Part shown: piece by piece, positions 39,741 through 48,437 of the stretch
How the letters are laid out: the number at the start of each line of letters is the position of its first letter
Numbering within the stretch: the stretch's first letter is position 1
From: Hyunsoonleella flava
GTDB lineage: Bacteria; Bacteroidota; Bacteroidia; Flavobacteriales; Flavobacteriaceae
Direction of reading: 5' to 3'
Length of the DNA stretch: 64,000 bases
NCBI RefSeq assembly: GCF_004310325.1
Contig: NZ_SIRT01000005.1
Span: forward strand, 1-64,000
Translations under genes and position numbers: made by a program
Notes under the pieces: model-generated
Seen by the model: only the letters and a program-made list of their open reading frames with translations
What the model was told of the DNA's origin: nothing
The model's database searches: none

Positions 39741-40189
39741 AACAACTTCCGCTTCTCCGCAACATTATGTCCGCTACGCTTATAAAACACCTTTTTACCA
39801 TTGGCACAAAAGGTGTAATTTCCTGAGGCTTTCCTTTCAGAAGCTGATATTAAAATTACATCTTTTACATCACATTTGTAATCTTTCGCAACTTTCTTTT
39901 TAATATGGCTTATAGTTGCCCTACCCTTTTTGAGCTGTGCTTGGATTTTACTATCCAATTTTGGTTCTTTAAAATCTTTGGGGGTGTTGCAAAGTTTTGT
40001 ATCTAAGGGTTGTACGGGCTTAATTTTACTACTGTCTACCAAAGTTAGTGGTTGGCTATCTATATATTCCCAAGTAAAATCTGCTTTTAATAATACACGC
40101 CTGCCATCTTCAGTTTTTACGATACGGTTATTTTGAGAGTACGCCAACAAAGAGGTTAAAAACAATAAGGCAAAAACACATTTTTTCAC
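39737..40189 (-). CDS. Secreted DUF3157-like protein
   Basis: A 150-residue protein with a signal peptide (1-18, ending at AYSQ). The DGRRVLLKADFTWEYID segment matches the DUF3157 family (tentative). The C-terminal part is basic with two Cys (CDVKDV, FCANGKKVFYKRSGHN). It overlaps the end of the previous gene by 4 nt. Confidence 0.65.
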   Translation of the reverse strand: MKKCVFALLFLTSLLAYSQNNRIVKTEDGRRVLLKADFTWEYIDSQPLTLVDSSKIKPVQPLDTKLCNTPKDFKEPKLDSKIQAQLKKGRATISHIKKKVAKDYKCDVKDVILISASERKASGNYTFCANGKKVFYKRSGHNVAEKRKLF

Positions 40190-40245
40190 AGCAGGTTATT
40201 TTAAATAAAATATATGCTAAAAATGCAGATTTATTCTTCAATACT

Positions 40246-40461
40246 TCAACTTTTATCGGTAGAAATATACTCTAAAATATCAGCTGGTTGGCACTCCAAT
40301 GCCTTACAAATAGCTTCTAAGGTTGAAAAACGAACAGCCTTTGCCTTTCCAGATTTCAAAATAGAAAGGTTTGCCTCGGTAATACCTATTATTTCTGCCA
40401 ACTCCTTGCTTTTCATTTTACGTTTAGCAAGCATCACATCTAAGTTTACAATTATTGGCAT
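40246..40461 (-). CDS. Small XRE-family regulator
   Basis: A 71-residue protein that is almost only a helix-turn-helix: MLAKRKMKSKELAEIIGITEANLSILKSGKAKAVRFSTLEAICKALEC. It is of the YozG/HTH_26 type and follows a DUF2975 membrane gene by 2 nt. The pair is a recurrent two-gene unit in Bacteria. It probably represses its own promoter through the repeats at 40979-41026. Confidence 0.88.
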   Translation of the reverse strand: MPIIVNLDVMLAKRKMKSKELAEIIGITEANLSILKSGKAKAVRFSTLEAICKALECQPADILEYISTDKS

Positions 40462-40463
40462 AG

Positions 40464-40967
40464 TTATATGGTTAATTTATTTTCTTCTTCCGTTTTTCTA
40501 GCTTTTGTAAAAACTTCACTTAAAAACATAAAAAACAAACCAATTGCAATGGGTGTAATTAAAGAGAAATCTATTCCTAGTCTTACATCGCTTAATAGTA
40601 GAAGTCTTGCCACAAACTTAAACGTTGCATATAAAACTGCACAAATTAAAATAAGTTTGCCAATGGTACTAAAATGATTAATAACCAACTTTGAAAAATA
40701 ATTACCTTCTGATAAGTCCCGTAAAGTTGCCTTTAACAAATAGACAGTCCTAACGAAAAGAATATAAATAGTAAAAGGCACCACAGCTAGTGCTATCAGT
40801 TCCATTACCCCTAATTGAGATACATCATAATCTTCTATAATGTTTAATCCTGATATGTCCCCGCTACTAAAGCCTGTTACAATCAAAAATATTATGGCTA
40901 CAAAACCTATTATTAGCAGATAATAATACACGGTTATTAATTTTTTTAATAGTTCTATTGTTTTCAT
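40464..40967 (-). CDS. DUF2975 membrane protein
   Basis: A 167-residue protein with four membrane helices, matching DUF2975 (LLKKLITVYYYLLIIGF, then VPFTIYILFVRTVYLLKATL, FSKLVINHFSTIGKLI, and LITPIAIGLFFMFLSEVFTKA). Its partner is the XRE regulator just downstream. The function of the pair is not known. It may sense a membrane state. Confidence 0.85.
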   Translation of the reverse strand: MKTIELLKKLITVYYYLLIIGFVAIIFLIVTGFSSGDISGLNIIEDYDVSQLGVMELIALAVVPFTIYILFVRTVYLLKATLRDLSEGNYFSKLVINHFSTIGKLILICAVLYATFKFVARLLLLSDVRLGIDFSLITPIAIGLFFMFLSEVFTKARKTEEENKLTI

Positions 40968-40978
40968 TATATTTAATA

Positions 40979-41026
40979 TTATTGTTTAACAATAACAAAA
41001 GTAATAAAATTATTGAAAAACAATAA
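40979..41026 (-). promoter_or_regulatory. Two operator-like inverted repeats around the DUF2975/XRE promoter
   Basis: TTATTGTT-T-AACAATAA (40979-40995) and TTATTG-AAAAA-CAATAA (41010-41026) share the half-site TTATTG. The minus-strand -7 box TACTTTTG (40996-41003) lies exactly between them. This is a likely autoregulatory site. Confidence 0.65.
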
Positions 41027-41096
41027 TTAATTATCGAAATAAATAATTATTTTTTCCATGACATACTTTATATTTGTATGAAAACATATTAGTAAT

Positions 41097-41528
41097 ATGC
41101 TACAAACCTTCACCACAGTTGCTAAATTTCAATATTCCAGCGAAGCTCAAATTATAAAAGGGCGATTAGAATCTGAAGGTATTCAAGTATTTTTAAGAGA
41201 TAATTTTACTATTGATACAGATCCTTTGGTAAGCAACGCCATTGGTGGTGTAAAACTTAAAGTTTTATCGCACCAAGTAGAAGAAGCAAAAGAAATTCTT
41301 AATGCTATAAATGAGTATTCTATTAATGGTGAAGGAAATAATATAAACTGCCCAAATTGTAATAGTGAAAAAGTAAAAGTGTATTCTACAATAAGAGATG
41401 GCAAGTCTTTTTTAGCTTTTATTTTTGCACTTCTAATAAATCTATTCGTGTCAATTTTACCATTCTACACAAAATACAAGTATAAATGTGAAAATTGTAG
41501 TACTGAATTTAAAATTGAAAAACCTTAA
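41097..41528 (+). CDS. DUF2007 protein with zinc ribbon and membrane helix
   Basis: A 143-residue protein. Residues 1-75 are a DUF2007 domain (VAKFQYSSEAQIIKGRLESEGIQVFLRDN, then SNAIGGVKLKVL). After this a zinc ribbon is split by a membrane helix: CPNCNSEKVKVY before, and CENCSTEF after the hydrophobic FLAFIFALLINLFVSILPF. The CxxC pairs would have to meet across one or two helices. A TATATTTG box is at 41068-41075. The role is unknown. Confidence 0.75.
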   Translation: MLQTFTTVAKFQYSSEAQIIKGRLESEGIQVFLRDNFTIDTDPLVSNAIGGVKLKVLSHQVEEAKEILNAINEYSINGEGNNINCPNCNSEKVKVYSTIRDGKSFLAFIFALLINLFVSILPFYTKYKYKCENCSTEFKIEKP

Positions 41529-41542
41529 GCATAGTAACTACG

Positions 41543-43045
41543 CTATAGAATTTTAGCTTTTAAAACTTCATCATATGCTTTCCTTAAATTTTTAACTACA
41601 CTTTTTATTTCATCAGTATTCAAATGTCCAAAACCAAAGCGAATGGCACAGGTGTCTTTATCTTGATACAAAATAGTTTTTGGAAGAAAAACATCTTGAT
41701 CTTCAGCGGATTCGGCTAATTTTATTAATGAAATCTTAGGTTCAAATTGTAGCCAAATAGCCAATCCACCTGTTGGTATGCTCCAAGTGATAGTATTTTT
41801 GAAATATTCTGATAGGTATTTACATAAACAATCTCGCCTTTGCTTGTATATAATGATGTTCTTTTTCATTAAGCGGTATATTTCTCCTTCAGAAATCAAT
41901 TCAGAAAGTATCTGTTGTTGAATAATGTCACCTTGTTCATCTAGCAATTGCAAATAATTTTTTGCTTCAGAAATTAAATTCTCTGGTGCCACTACAAACC
42001 CCGTTTGAAAACTTGGAAACAACGATTGTCCCAATTTCCCCAAATAAATAACCATACCATTTACATCGGCACTGGCCATAGGTAGCATTGCAGAGCCTTC
42101 AAACTGAAAATCATAATCATAATCCTCCTCAATAATGGCAAATTCATAGGTTTTAGCTAGTTCCAATAATTCCAAACGGCGTTCTGCACTTAAGGTTTGC
42201 GTAGTTGGGTAATGCCTGTTTGCGCGCACATAAACACAACGAATACTACCTCTTATAAAATGCTTCTTGATATAAGAAACATCCAAACCGCTATCATCCA
42301 ACGGAACGGTTTTAATGGTGGCTCCAGCTTGCTGAAAAATCATATTTGAAGCGTAATTACTTAGCCTCCCAACCAAAACAACATCATTCGGTTTAATTAA
42401 AAGTTGCGATACAATATATAAGCTCATTTCAGTGCTTCTTGTACTTAAGAGATTATTCGGTTTTATATGAAACCCTCGTGTAACGTTTAAATAATTACAG
42501 ATTTGAGTTTTAAATACGGAATGTGATGCTGTTGTTTGATTCCATTTTGAGACCAACGATTTCCGCTTCATTACGGCACTATACCATCTTGAAAATTGAT
42601 GTACTGGATGCAGCCGTAAATCAGGCTTACCATCATTAACGCTATATTTTGCTACTGTTTCTTCAAAGGTTGATGCTAAATGAAATGCTGGTTGAAATGG
42701 AAACCCTGTTGTTTTAGAGTAATCATACACCTGATGAATATGCTGCGTTGTGGCCTTAATTGGTGTACTGCGTTGCTTGGGGTCTAGCACAAAGGTGCCT
42801 TTATTAGGAACAATCTCCACCCAACCTTGAGATGCCAGCTCATCATAAACCGCGACAGCTGTGTTTCTGTGCACTTTTAATAACTGACTAAATGTACGCG
42901 TCCCTGGCAGCACTGTGCCTTTTGCTAAATATCCACGCTGAATAGCATTAATGATTTGCTGTGCTATTTGAATGTATACAGGATTTGTGCCTGATTTCTC
43001 AAAGTGAATTAATTGCTCTAAAAGATCTACAACCGGACTATTCAT
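41543..43045 (-). CDS. MocR-type regulator lacking the PLP-binding lysine
   Basis: A 500-residue GntR-aminotransferase fusion. Residues 15-85 are a winged helix (YIQIAQQIINAIQRGYLAKGTVLPGTRTFSQLLKVHRNTAVAVY). Residues about 130-495 are a type I aminotransferase fold with IIEEDYDYDFQFEG. Where the family has GTFSKxLFP, this protein has GKLGQSLFP. The codon for the Schiff-base lysine reads CAA (Gln340). A lysine sits three residues earlier (Lys337). It probably regulates the divergent TonB receptor. Confidence 0.85.
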   Translation of the reverse strand: MNSPVVDLLEQLIHFEKSGTNPVYIQIAQQIINAIQRGYLAKGTVLPGTRTFSQLLKVHRNTAVAVYDELASQGWVEIVPNKGTFVLDPKQRSTPIKATTQHIHQVYDYSKTTGFPFQPAFHLASTFEETVAKYSVNDGKPDLRLHPVHQFSRWYSAVMKRKSLVSKWNQTTASHSVFKTQICNYLNVTRGFHIKPNNLLSTRSTEMSLYIVSQLLIKPNDVVLVGRLSNYASNMIFQQAGATIKTVPLDDSGLDVSYIKKHFIRGSIRCVYVRANRHYPTTQTLSAERRLELLELAKTYEFAIIEEDYDYDFQFEGSAMLPMASADVNGMVIYLGKLGQSLFPSFQTGFVVAPENLISEAKNYLQLLDEQGDIIQQQILSELISEGEIYRLMKKNIIIYKQRRDCLCKYLSEYFKNTITWSIPTGGLAIWLQFEPKISLIKLAESAEDQDVFLPKTILYQDKDTCAIRFGFGHLNTDEIKSVVKNLRKAYDEVLKAKIL

Positions 43046-43066
43046 TGTTTTGAAACTGGACTATCT

Positions 43067-43090
43067 AAGTCGTCCGGAAAGTTACGACTT
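43067..43090. promoter_or_regulatory. Inverted repeat between the MocR and TonB receptor genes
   Basis: AAGTCGT at 43067-43073 and ACGACTT at 43084-43090, 10-nt spacer. A direct repeat GGACTAT occurs at 43035-43041 and 43058-43064. Such mixed repeats are typical of MocR operators. Confidence 0.5.
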
Positions 43091-43117
43091 TTGCATCGTT
43101 TTTAATTCAACTATTTT

Positions 43118-44935
43118 ATGAAAGCTAAACTTCTTATTTTAAGCGTAATAGCAACTATTTTTACAAGTAACGCGCAAGAAAAACCTCAAAAACAAGAATT
43201 AGATACCGTTGTAATTTCCTCAACACGAATAGATTTACCTTTTAAGGAAAACTCGAGAACCATTGATATCATTACTTCTGAAGACATAAAAAACAGTGCC
43301 ACCAATAACATTGCGGATTTACTGCAACAAGTTGCAGGTGTTGATATAAGAAGACGTGGAACAGCTGGAAGTCAGGCCGATTTATACATTCGTGGTGGAA
43401 GTTTCGACCAAACATTACTGCTTATTGATGGTATTAAAATGGATGATGCGCAAACAGGACACCACACCATGAACGCCGCGTTACCTATTGAAGTTATTGA
43501 GCGTATAGAAATTATTAAAGGTCCTGCAGCACGTGTGTTTGGTCAAAATGCTTTTACTGGTGCCATAAATATTGTAACCAAAAAACAACTAAAAAATACA
43601 GTATCTACAAATGTTGAAACAGGAAGTTTCGGACAGTTAAATGGCTCTGTTACTGTAGGTTCTGAGTTAGAGAATTCGTCGCATATTATTCATGCAGGAA
43701 AATTAACCTCAGCAGGATACCGAAATAATTCAGACTATAACAACACTAATCTTTTTTTAAAAAGTGTATTTAATAAAGAGCGACAGGCCGTAGAAATGAT
43801 TGCGACATTTTTTGATAGGAAATTTGGTGCTGAAAATTTCTATACTACCAATCCGGATTGGAACGAATATGAAGAAACCCAAAACAGTTTAATAGGGTTT
43901 ACAACCACTTTTACATCTGAAAACTTTAAAATAAGACCACGTGTATATTGGAAACGCAACCAAGATATGTTTTTATTGAAGCGTGATGAACCGCTTTTCT
44001 TTAGAAACCTGCATATCACGGATAAGATAGGCGCAGAAGTTAACGCGTCTTACAATTCTAATCTTGGAGTTACTGGCTTTGGTATAGACCTATCCAAAAT
44101 TTACATAAGAAGTAATAATCTAGGAAATAGAAATCGGTTTATGACCAATGTGTTTCTAGAGCATCAGTTTAAGTTGTTTAATGGTAAACTAGATGTTACG
44201 CCAGGTGTTGCAGTTACCTACTTTTCAGATTTTAAATTTCATGCCTTTCCTGGTTTAGATGTTGGGTATAGATTAAATGACAGCTTTAAGATTTATGCTA
44301 ATACTGGTAACACATATCGTATCCCAACGTATACTGATTTGTTTTATAGCGACCCTGCAACTATAGGAAATGAAAACCTTGAACCCGAGGAAGCACTTTC
44401 CTTTGAGTTTGGAGGTAAATATTTTTCACCAAACTTCAATGGATCATTTGCCGTTTTCTACAGAGATGCCAGTAAGTTGATAGATTACGTAAAAGAAAAT
44501 GAAGCAGACCGTTTTATGGCCACCAACCTACGTGATTTGTATACTAAAGGTTTTGAAGTTAACGCGAGTTACAACTTTAAAATAGGCAATACTCCTCAAA
44601 GTTTAGCAATGGGTTATACCTTTATTGAGGACGAAGTCGGCGATTTAAATATTGCATTTTCTAGATATTCTATCAATTCGTTAAAGCATCATTTTACATC
44701 TCGATTGAGCTCACAGTTATCAAAACATATTAATTTAAATGTGATCTATAAACATGCCGAACGTACCGCTGGTTTAAGTTACAACGTTTGGGACGCCTCT
44801 GCTGTAATAACAGCGAAACAATTTGAATTTACGCTTACTGCGGCCAACATTTTTGATGCTGAGTATATTGAAACAGGGTTTGTACCGATGCCACCTAGTA
44901 ATGTATTGTTTGGACTCAGGTATAGCTTCAATTAA
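43118..44935 (+). CDS. TonB-dependent outer-membrane receptor
   Basis: A 605-residue receptor with a signal peptide (1-19). The plug domain starts with ELDTVVISSTRIDLPFKE (TonB-box-like) and has ATNNIADLLQQVAGVDIRRRG, LYIRGGSFDQTLLLIDGIKM and ERIEIIKGPA. The barrel follows, with the final strand NVLFGLRYSFN. The length suits a small ligand such as a vitamin or metal chelate (BtuB-like). The ligand is not known. A MocR regulator divergent from it hints at a vitamin B6-like or amino-compound signal, which is speculation. Confidence 0.85.
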   Translation: MKAKLLILSVIATIFTSNAQEKPQKQELDTVVISSTRIDLPFKENSRTIDIITSEDIKNSATNNIADLLQQVAGVDIRRRGTAGSQADLYIRGGSFDQTLLLIDGIKMDDAQTGHHTMNAALPIEVIERIEIIKGPAARVFGQNAFTGAINIVTKKQLKNTVSTNVETGSFGQLNGSVTVGSELENSSHIIHAGKLTSAGYRNNSDYNNTNLFLKSVFNKERQAVEMIATFFDRKFGAENFYTTNPDWNEYEETQNSLIGFTTTFTSENFKIRPRVYWKRNQDMFLLKRDEPLFFRNLHITDKIGAEVNASYNSNLGVTGFGIDLSKIYIRSNNLGNRNRFMTNVFLEHQFKLFNGKLDVTPGVAVTYFSDFKFHAFPGLDVGYRLNDSFKIYANTGNTYRIPTYTDLFYSDPATIGNENLEPEEALSFEFGGKYFSPNFNGSFAVFYRDASKLIDYVKENEADRFMATNLRDLYTKGFEVNASYNFKIGNTPQSLAMGYTFIEDEVGDLNIAFSRYSINSLKHHFTSRLSSQLSKHINLNVIYKHAERTAGLSYNVWDASAVITAKQFEFTLTAANIFDAEYIETGFVPMPPSNVLFGLRYSFN

Positions 44936-44961
44936 AATATTAATTAAATTTAAGATAAACG

Positions 44962-44994
44962 AAGACCAGAAATATATCTGGTCTTTTCTTTTTT
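44962..44994 (+). terminator. Intrinsic terminator after the TonB receptor gene
   Basis: AAGACCAGA / TCTGGTCTT stem with a T-rich tail. The rest of the gap to 45185 shows no gene. Confidence 0.85.
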
Positions 44995-45185
44995 ATAGTA
45001 ATGTAACAAACTTGATATTTTATATACAAACAATATACAATAAGACTTTGTTGAGTGCATTTGATGCCAAATCTACTAACGAAAATATGAGTTAAGCAGA
45101 TAAGCATAATCAGTGGATTTTACTGTCAAAAATATTTGCTGAGTCTTACAAATAAGCTTACATTTAATTCATTAAATTCTTTACT

Positions 45186-45818
45186 ATGTTAGACTGGTTT
45201 GCGAATCTAGATTTTCTTTCAAAATTTTACTGGCTCATAGCAATTCTAAGCTCATTTATATTTCTAATAGTAGTCATTTTATCCTTTTTAGGAGGCGATG
45301 CAGGCGAGGTTGAAGACTTAGATTCCGAAATAGAATCAGACACGGGTATTGGTTTTCAATTTATCACATTTAAAAATTTAGTTGGATTCTTCACCATCTT
45401 TGGTTGGAGTGGTGTAGCTTGTATAGACGCTAATTTACCTGTTCCTATCACCTTTGTAATTTCTACAATCTCTGGATTGATAATGATGACTATTATGGCT
45501 GCTATGTTCTATTTTATGGGGAAGTTGGTAGACAGTGGTACTTTAAAATACGAAAATGCTATTGATGCCATTGGAGAGGTGTATTTAAGCATTGGTGCAA
45601 ACCGCTCTAAAATGGGAAAGGTTAGTGTAAGTGTTCAAGGCTCATTACGCGAGCTTGATGCGCTTACTGATGCGCTTGAAGCTTTACCATCTGGAACTAT
45701 AATTAAAGTTGTAGACGTTACCAGTAATGGAATTTTAATAGTGGATAAAACGAGAAAAGCAATTGAACCTATAAAACAAAAAACTTATGAAATTACTGAT
45801 GGCTCAGGAGAGCTTTAA
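45186..45818 (+). CDS. NfeD-like membrane protein
   Basis: A 210-residue protein with three membrane helices (about 12-38, 55-80 and 85-115) and a C-terminal OB-fold domain (GEVYLSIGANRSKMGKVSVSVQG ... GTIIKVVDVTSNGILIV). NfeD-type proteins work with SPFH proteins in membrane microdomains. The next gene, a flotillin, overlaps its end, a conserved pair. Confidence 0.8.
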   Translation: MLDWFANLDFLSKFYWLIAILSSFIFLIVVILSFLGGDAGEVEDLDSEIESDTGIGFQFITFKNLVGFFTIFGWSGVACIDANLPVPITFVISTISGLIMMTIMAAMFYFMGKLVDSGTLKYENAIDAIGEVYLSIGANRSKMGKVSVSVQGSLRELDALTDALEALPSGTIIKVVDVTSNGILIVDKTRKAIEPIKQKTYEITDGSGEL

Positions 45819-47217
45819 TTTTGGATTACCTCTTGCCCTAATTTTTGCGGTATTATTTATTTTCTTATTTCTAATTATTTTAATTAGACGCTACAAACGC
45901 TGTCCATCAGATAGGATTTTAGTGGTTTATGGTAAAGTTGGTGGTGGTCAATCCGCAAAATGTATTCATGGTGGTGCTGCATTTATTTTTCCAGTTATTC
46001 AAGATTATGAGTTTTTAGATTTAACACCTATTTCTATTGAAGTAAACCTAATAAATGCTCTTTCCAAACAAAATATACGTGTTAACGTCCCCTCGCGTTT
46101 TACCATTGGTGTATCTACAGAACCCGGAGTAATGCAAAATGCTGCAGAACGTTTGTTAGGGTTATCGATGAATGATGTTCAAGAATTAGCAAAAGAGATT
46201 ATTTTTGGGCAGCTACGTCTGGTTGTAGCTTCTATGGATATTGAAGAAATTAATTCTGATAGGGATAAATTCTTGACCAATATTTCTCAAAGTGTAGAAT
46301 CTGAACTAAAGAAAGTAGGATTAAAACTGATTAACGTAAATATAACAGATATCGTAGATGAATCTGGTTATATTGAGGCTCTTGGAAAAGAAGCTGCTGC
46401 ACATGCGATTAATGCAGCTCGTAAATCTGTTGCTGAGAAAAACAGAGATGGTTCTATTGGTGAGGCCAATGCGGTACAGGATGAAAGAACCCAGGTTGCA
46501 GCTGCAAATGCACAAGCTGTTGAAGGTGAAAATACAGCCAAAATTGCTGTTGCAAATTCAGATTCGTTACGTCGCCAACGCGAAGCTGAGGCCGAACGTG
46601 TTGCTATTGCTTCAGAAAAGGTACAGAGTGCAAAAGCTTTGGAAGAAGCTTATGCTGCTGAACAGGAAGCTGAAACAGCTAGAGCAGATAGAGAACGTTC
46701 GTCTCAAATGGCAGATGTTATCGTGCCTGCTGAAATTGATAAGAAAAAAGTTGAAATTGATGCTGAAGCTGAAGCAGAGCGAATTAGAAGACGCGCAAAA
46801 GGTGAAGCTGACGCTATTTTATTCAAAGCGCAAGCAGAAGCGAAAGGTTTGTATGAGGTATTAACGAAACAAGCAGCTGGTTTAGACCAAATAGTAAAAG
46901 CAGCTGGTAATAATTCTAGAGATGCAGTATTGCTTTTAATTGCTGATAAACTTCCAGAATTGGTTAAAACTCAAGCAGATGCTATTAAAAATATTAAGAT
47001 CGACAAGGTTACTGTTTGGGAAAATGGAAATAGTAAAGATGGTAAATCTTCAACCGCTAATTTCCTATCAGGGATGTATCAATCTGTACCACCTTTGCAA
47101 GAAATGTTCAATATGGCAGGTATGGAGTTACCTGAATATTTAAAGGGTAAGGATTTAAAATCTAAAGTAGAGACAGATTCTGATAAAAAAGAAGAAAATC
47201 CTAAAAAGGAATCATAG
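45799..47217 (+). CDS. Flotillin-like SPFH protein
   Basis: A scaffold of membrane microdomains. One N-terminal helix (about 10-30), an SPFH domain (about 35-230, with CPSDRILVVYGKVGGGQSAKCIHGGAAF), and a long Ala/Glu-rich coiled coil (about 230-390) with repeated EAEAE motifs. I place the start at MAQESFNF (45799). An ATG 12 nt upstream at 45787 is also possible. Both overlap the nfeD-like gene. Confidence 0.9.
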   Translation: MAQESFNFGLPLALIFAVLFIFLFLIILIRRYKRCPSDRILVVYGKVGGGQSAKCIHGGAAFIFPVIQDYEFLDLTPISIEVNLINALSKQNIRVNVPSRFTIGVSTEPGVMQNAAERLLGLSMNDVQELAKEIIFGQLRLVVASMDIEEINSDRDKFLTNISQSVESELKKVGLKLINVNITDIVDESGYIEALGKEAAAHAINAARKSVAEKNRDGSIGEANAVQDERTQVAAANAQAVEGENTAKIAVANSDSLRRQREAEAERVAIASEKVQSAKALEEAYAAEQEAETARADRERSSQMADVIVPAEIDKKKVEIDAEAEAERIRRRAKGEADAILFKAQAEAKGLYEVLTKQAAGLDQIVKAAGNNSRDAVLLLIADKLPELVKTQADAIKNIKIDKVTVWENGNSKDGKSSTANFLSGMYQSVPPLQEMFNMAGMELPEYLKGKDLKSKVETDSDKKEENPKKES

Positions 47218-47232
47218 TTTATTTTAAAAAAC

Positions 47233-47425
47233 AATGCTCTGCATTAAGGATTGAAGGATACTTCGATAAACTCAGCACAGGTTTGTGGAAGCTCCTCGAC
47301 GCAGGAGAGCGGCTTTCTAAATATGTAGATTCACGAATTCATTAATTTATAACGAAAATCAATAAGTAAAGCCCCATCCAATCTTAGGAGGGTAACCTGC
47401 CTCTGAAGCTGCAGGTAGGCAGGCG
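47233..47425. repeat. Composite intergenic repeat region
   Basis: Holds pieces of several flavobacterial repeats: GCATTAAGGATTGAAGG, CTTCGATAAACTCAGCACA, a CTCCTCGACGCAGGAG hairpin (about 47295-47310) and CCTGCCTCTGAAGCTGCAGGTAGGCAGGC (about 47397-47425, split as inverted arms). No gene is visible between the flotillin and TerB genes. Confidence 0.5.
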
Positions 47426-47499
47426 TCCAAAAATTTAAAGTTTCAATTTAGAATCTTAAAAAAAATATGTACGTTTGCAGCACTAAAAAAGAAGTACAT

Positions 47500-47931
47500 A
47501 TGTCGTTTTCAAATTTATTTGACGGAGGGTTTAAAAAGCGTAACAAAAGTCATTTTGCAGCAATAGTCCGTGTGGCTATGGCAGATGGTGTAATTACCGA
47601 TGATGAAAAGGCGTTTTTAGACAGATTGGCGCGTAAGCTAGAGATTGGTGATGACGATTATAAATCCATTTTAAAGGATTATAATTCCCATCCCATTAAC
47701 CCGCCTGTGTCTTATGATCAGCGTTTGGAACGTCTGTATGATTTAGTGCGAATGATTCATGTGGATACCATTACTGGTGAACCAGAAATGTTGCTGTTGA
47801 AAAAGATAGCTGTTGGACTTGGATTTCATGCGGTAAACGTAAAATATATTATCGATAAGGCATTAACACTTGTAAGCCACGGTACTGATTTGGATGATTT
47901 TGTAGACCAAATAAAGAATATGAATAGATAA
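47500..47931 (+). CDS. TerB-family protein
   Basis: A 143-residue helical protein of the TerB-like fold (HFAAIVRVAMADGVITDDEKAFLDRLARKLEIGDDDY), with the acidic ADGxITxDE motif that can bind metal. The ATG at 47500 is preferred to one at 47467, because the -7 box TACGTTTG (47470-47477) lies between them. A perfect terminator follows. Confidence 0.82.
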   Translation: MSFSNLFDGGFKKRNKSHFAAIVRVAMADGVITDDEKAFLDRLARKLEIGDDDYKSILKDYNSHPINPPVSYDQRLERLYDLVRMIHVDTITGEPEMLLLKKIAVGLGFHAVNVKYIIDKALTLVSHGTDLDDFVDQIKNMNR

Positions 47932-47960
47932 AACGATTAGAAAATCTATATTATTTAAAA

Positions 47961-47987
47961 GCGTCCAACATGTTGGACGCTTTTTTT
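47961..47987 (+). terminator. Intrinsic terminator after the TerB gene
   Basis: GCGTCCAACA / TGTTGGACGC, a perfect 10-bp palindrome, followed by seven T. Confidence 0.92.
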
Positions 47988-48257
47988 ATGGCCCATAATA
48001 GGCATTTATTAAAAATAATTGGTTAAAAATTATCAAAAACCGATTAGAAAACGAAAAAAAATTAGTGAAACCGATTTTAAGTGAAAATAATTTGAAACTA
48101 AATTTTAAAAACTAAAATATTAGGCATTGAAGCGTAAGCAACTGGGAGACAAACTTTTGCCGAAATACGTAACTATCTGTTGAAAAACGGACTAGAATTC
48201 CATTACCTAAATTTAATACCAACTACTTGATTTTCAATAAATTAAATTGAATTTTTA

Positions 48258-48290
48258 TTTGGAAGTTTAAAAAATTACACTTTATATTTG
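48258..48290 (+). promoter_or_regulatory. Strong promoter of the leader-TPR-tRNA array unit
   Basis: TTTG at 48258-48261 and TATATTTG at 48283-48290 (21-nt spacer) followed by GCACC. The predicted transcript starts near 48296. A GCAGTT / AACTGC hairpin (48295-48300 with 48311-48316) would be at its 5' end. The stretch from 47988 to 48257 is AT-rich and holds no gene. Confidence 0.75.
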
Positions 48291-48350
48291 CACCGCAGTT
48301 TTAGGTAAACAACTGCTAGAAAAATTTAATATTAACAAAAACAAGAAGTC

Positions 48351-48437
48351 ATGATGAAATATCATATCACATTTCAGGATTGGAGTTGTAACCGCGAGTT
48401 ACTGCTCAGGCTTCGGTGTTTTCTGCCTGCCTACTGA
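48351..48437 (+). CDS. Leader peptide that samples sixteen different amino acids
   Basis: A 28-codon frame, ATG ATG AAA TAT ... TAC TGA, too short for most gene finders. Residues 2-17 are M,K,Y,H,I,T,F,Q,D,W,S,C,N,R,E,L with no repetition. The whole peptide uses 18 of the 20 amino acids (Gly and Val are absent). After residue 17 the sequence becomes Leu/Arg-rich. The codons from 21 on (48411 onward) double as the 5' strand of an antiterminator. Stalling at codons 2-17 would leave that strand free. This is the design of a transcription attenuator that responds to shortage of any of many charged tRNAs. No homolog is known to me. Confidence 0.6.
   Translation: MMKYHITFQDWSCNRELLLRLRCFLPAY

Noticed and set aside
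47461-47500. TerB gene start at 47467
   Set aside because: A -7 promoter box lies just after it. The ATG at 47500 fits the family better.
48351-48437. Leader as a classical trp or his operon leader
   Set aside because: It has only one Trp and one His, and the gene downstream is not biosynthetic.
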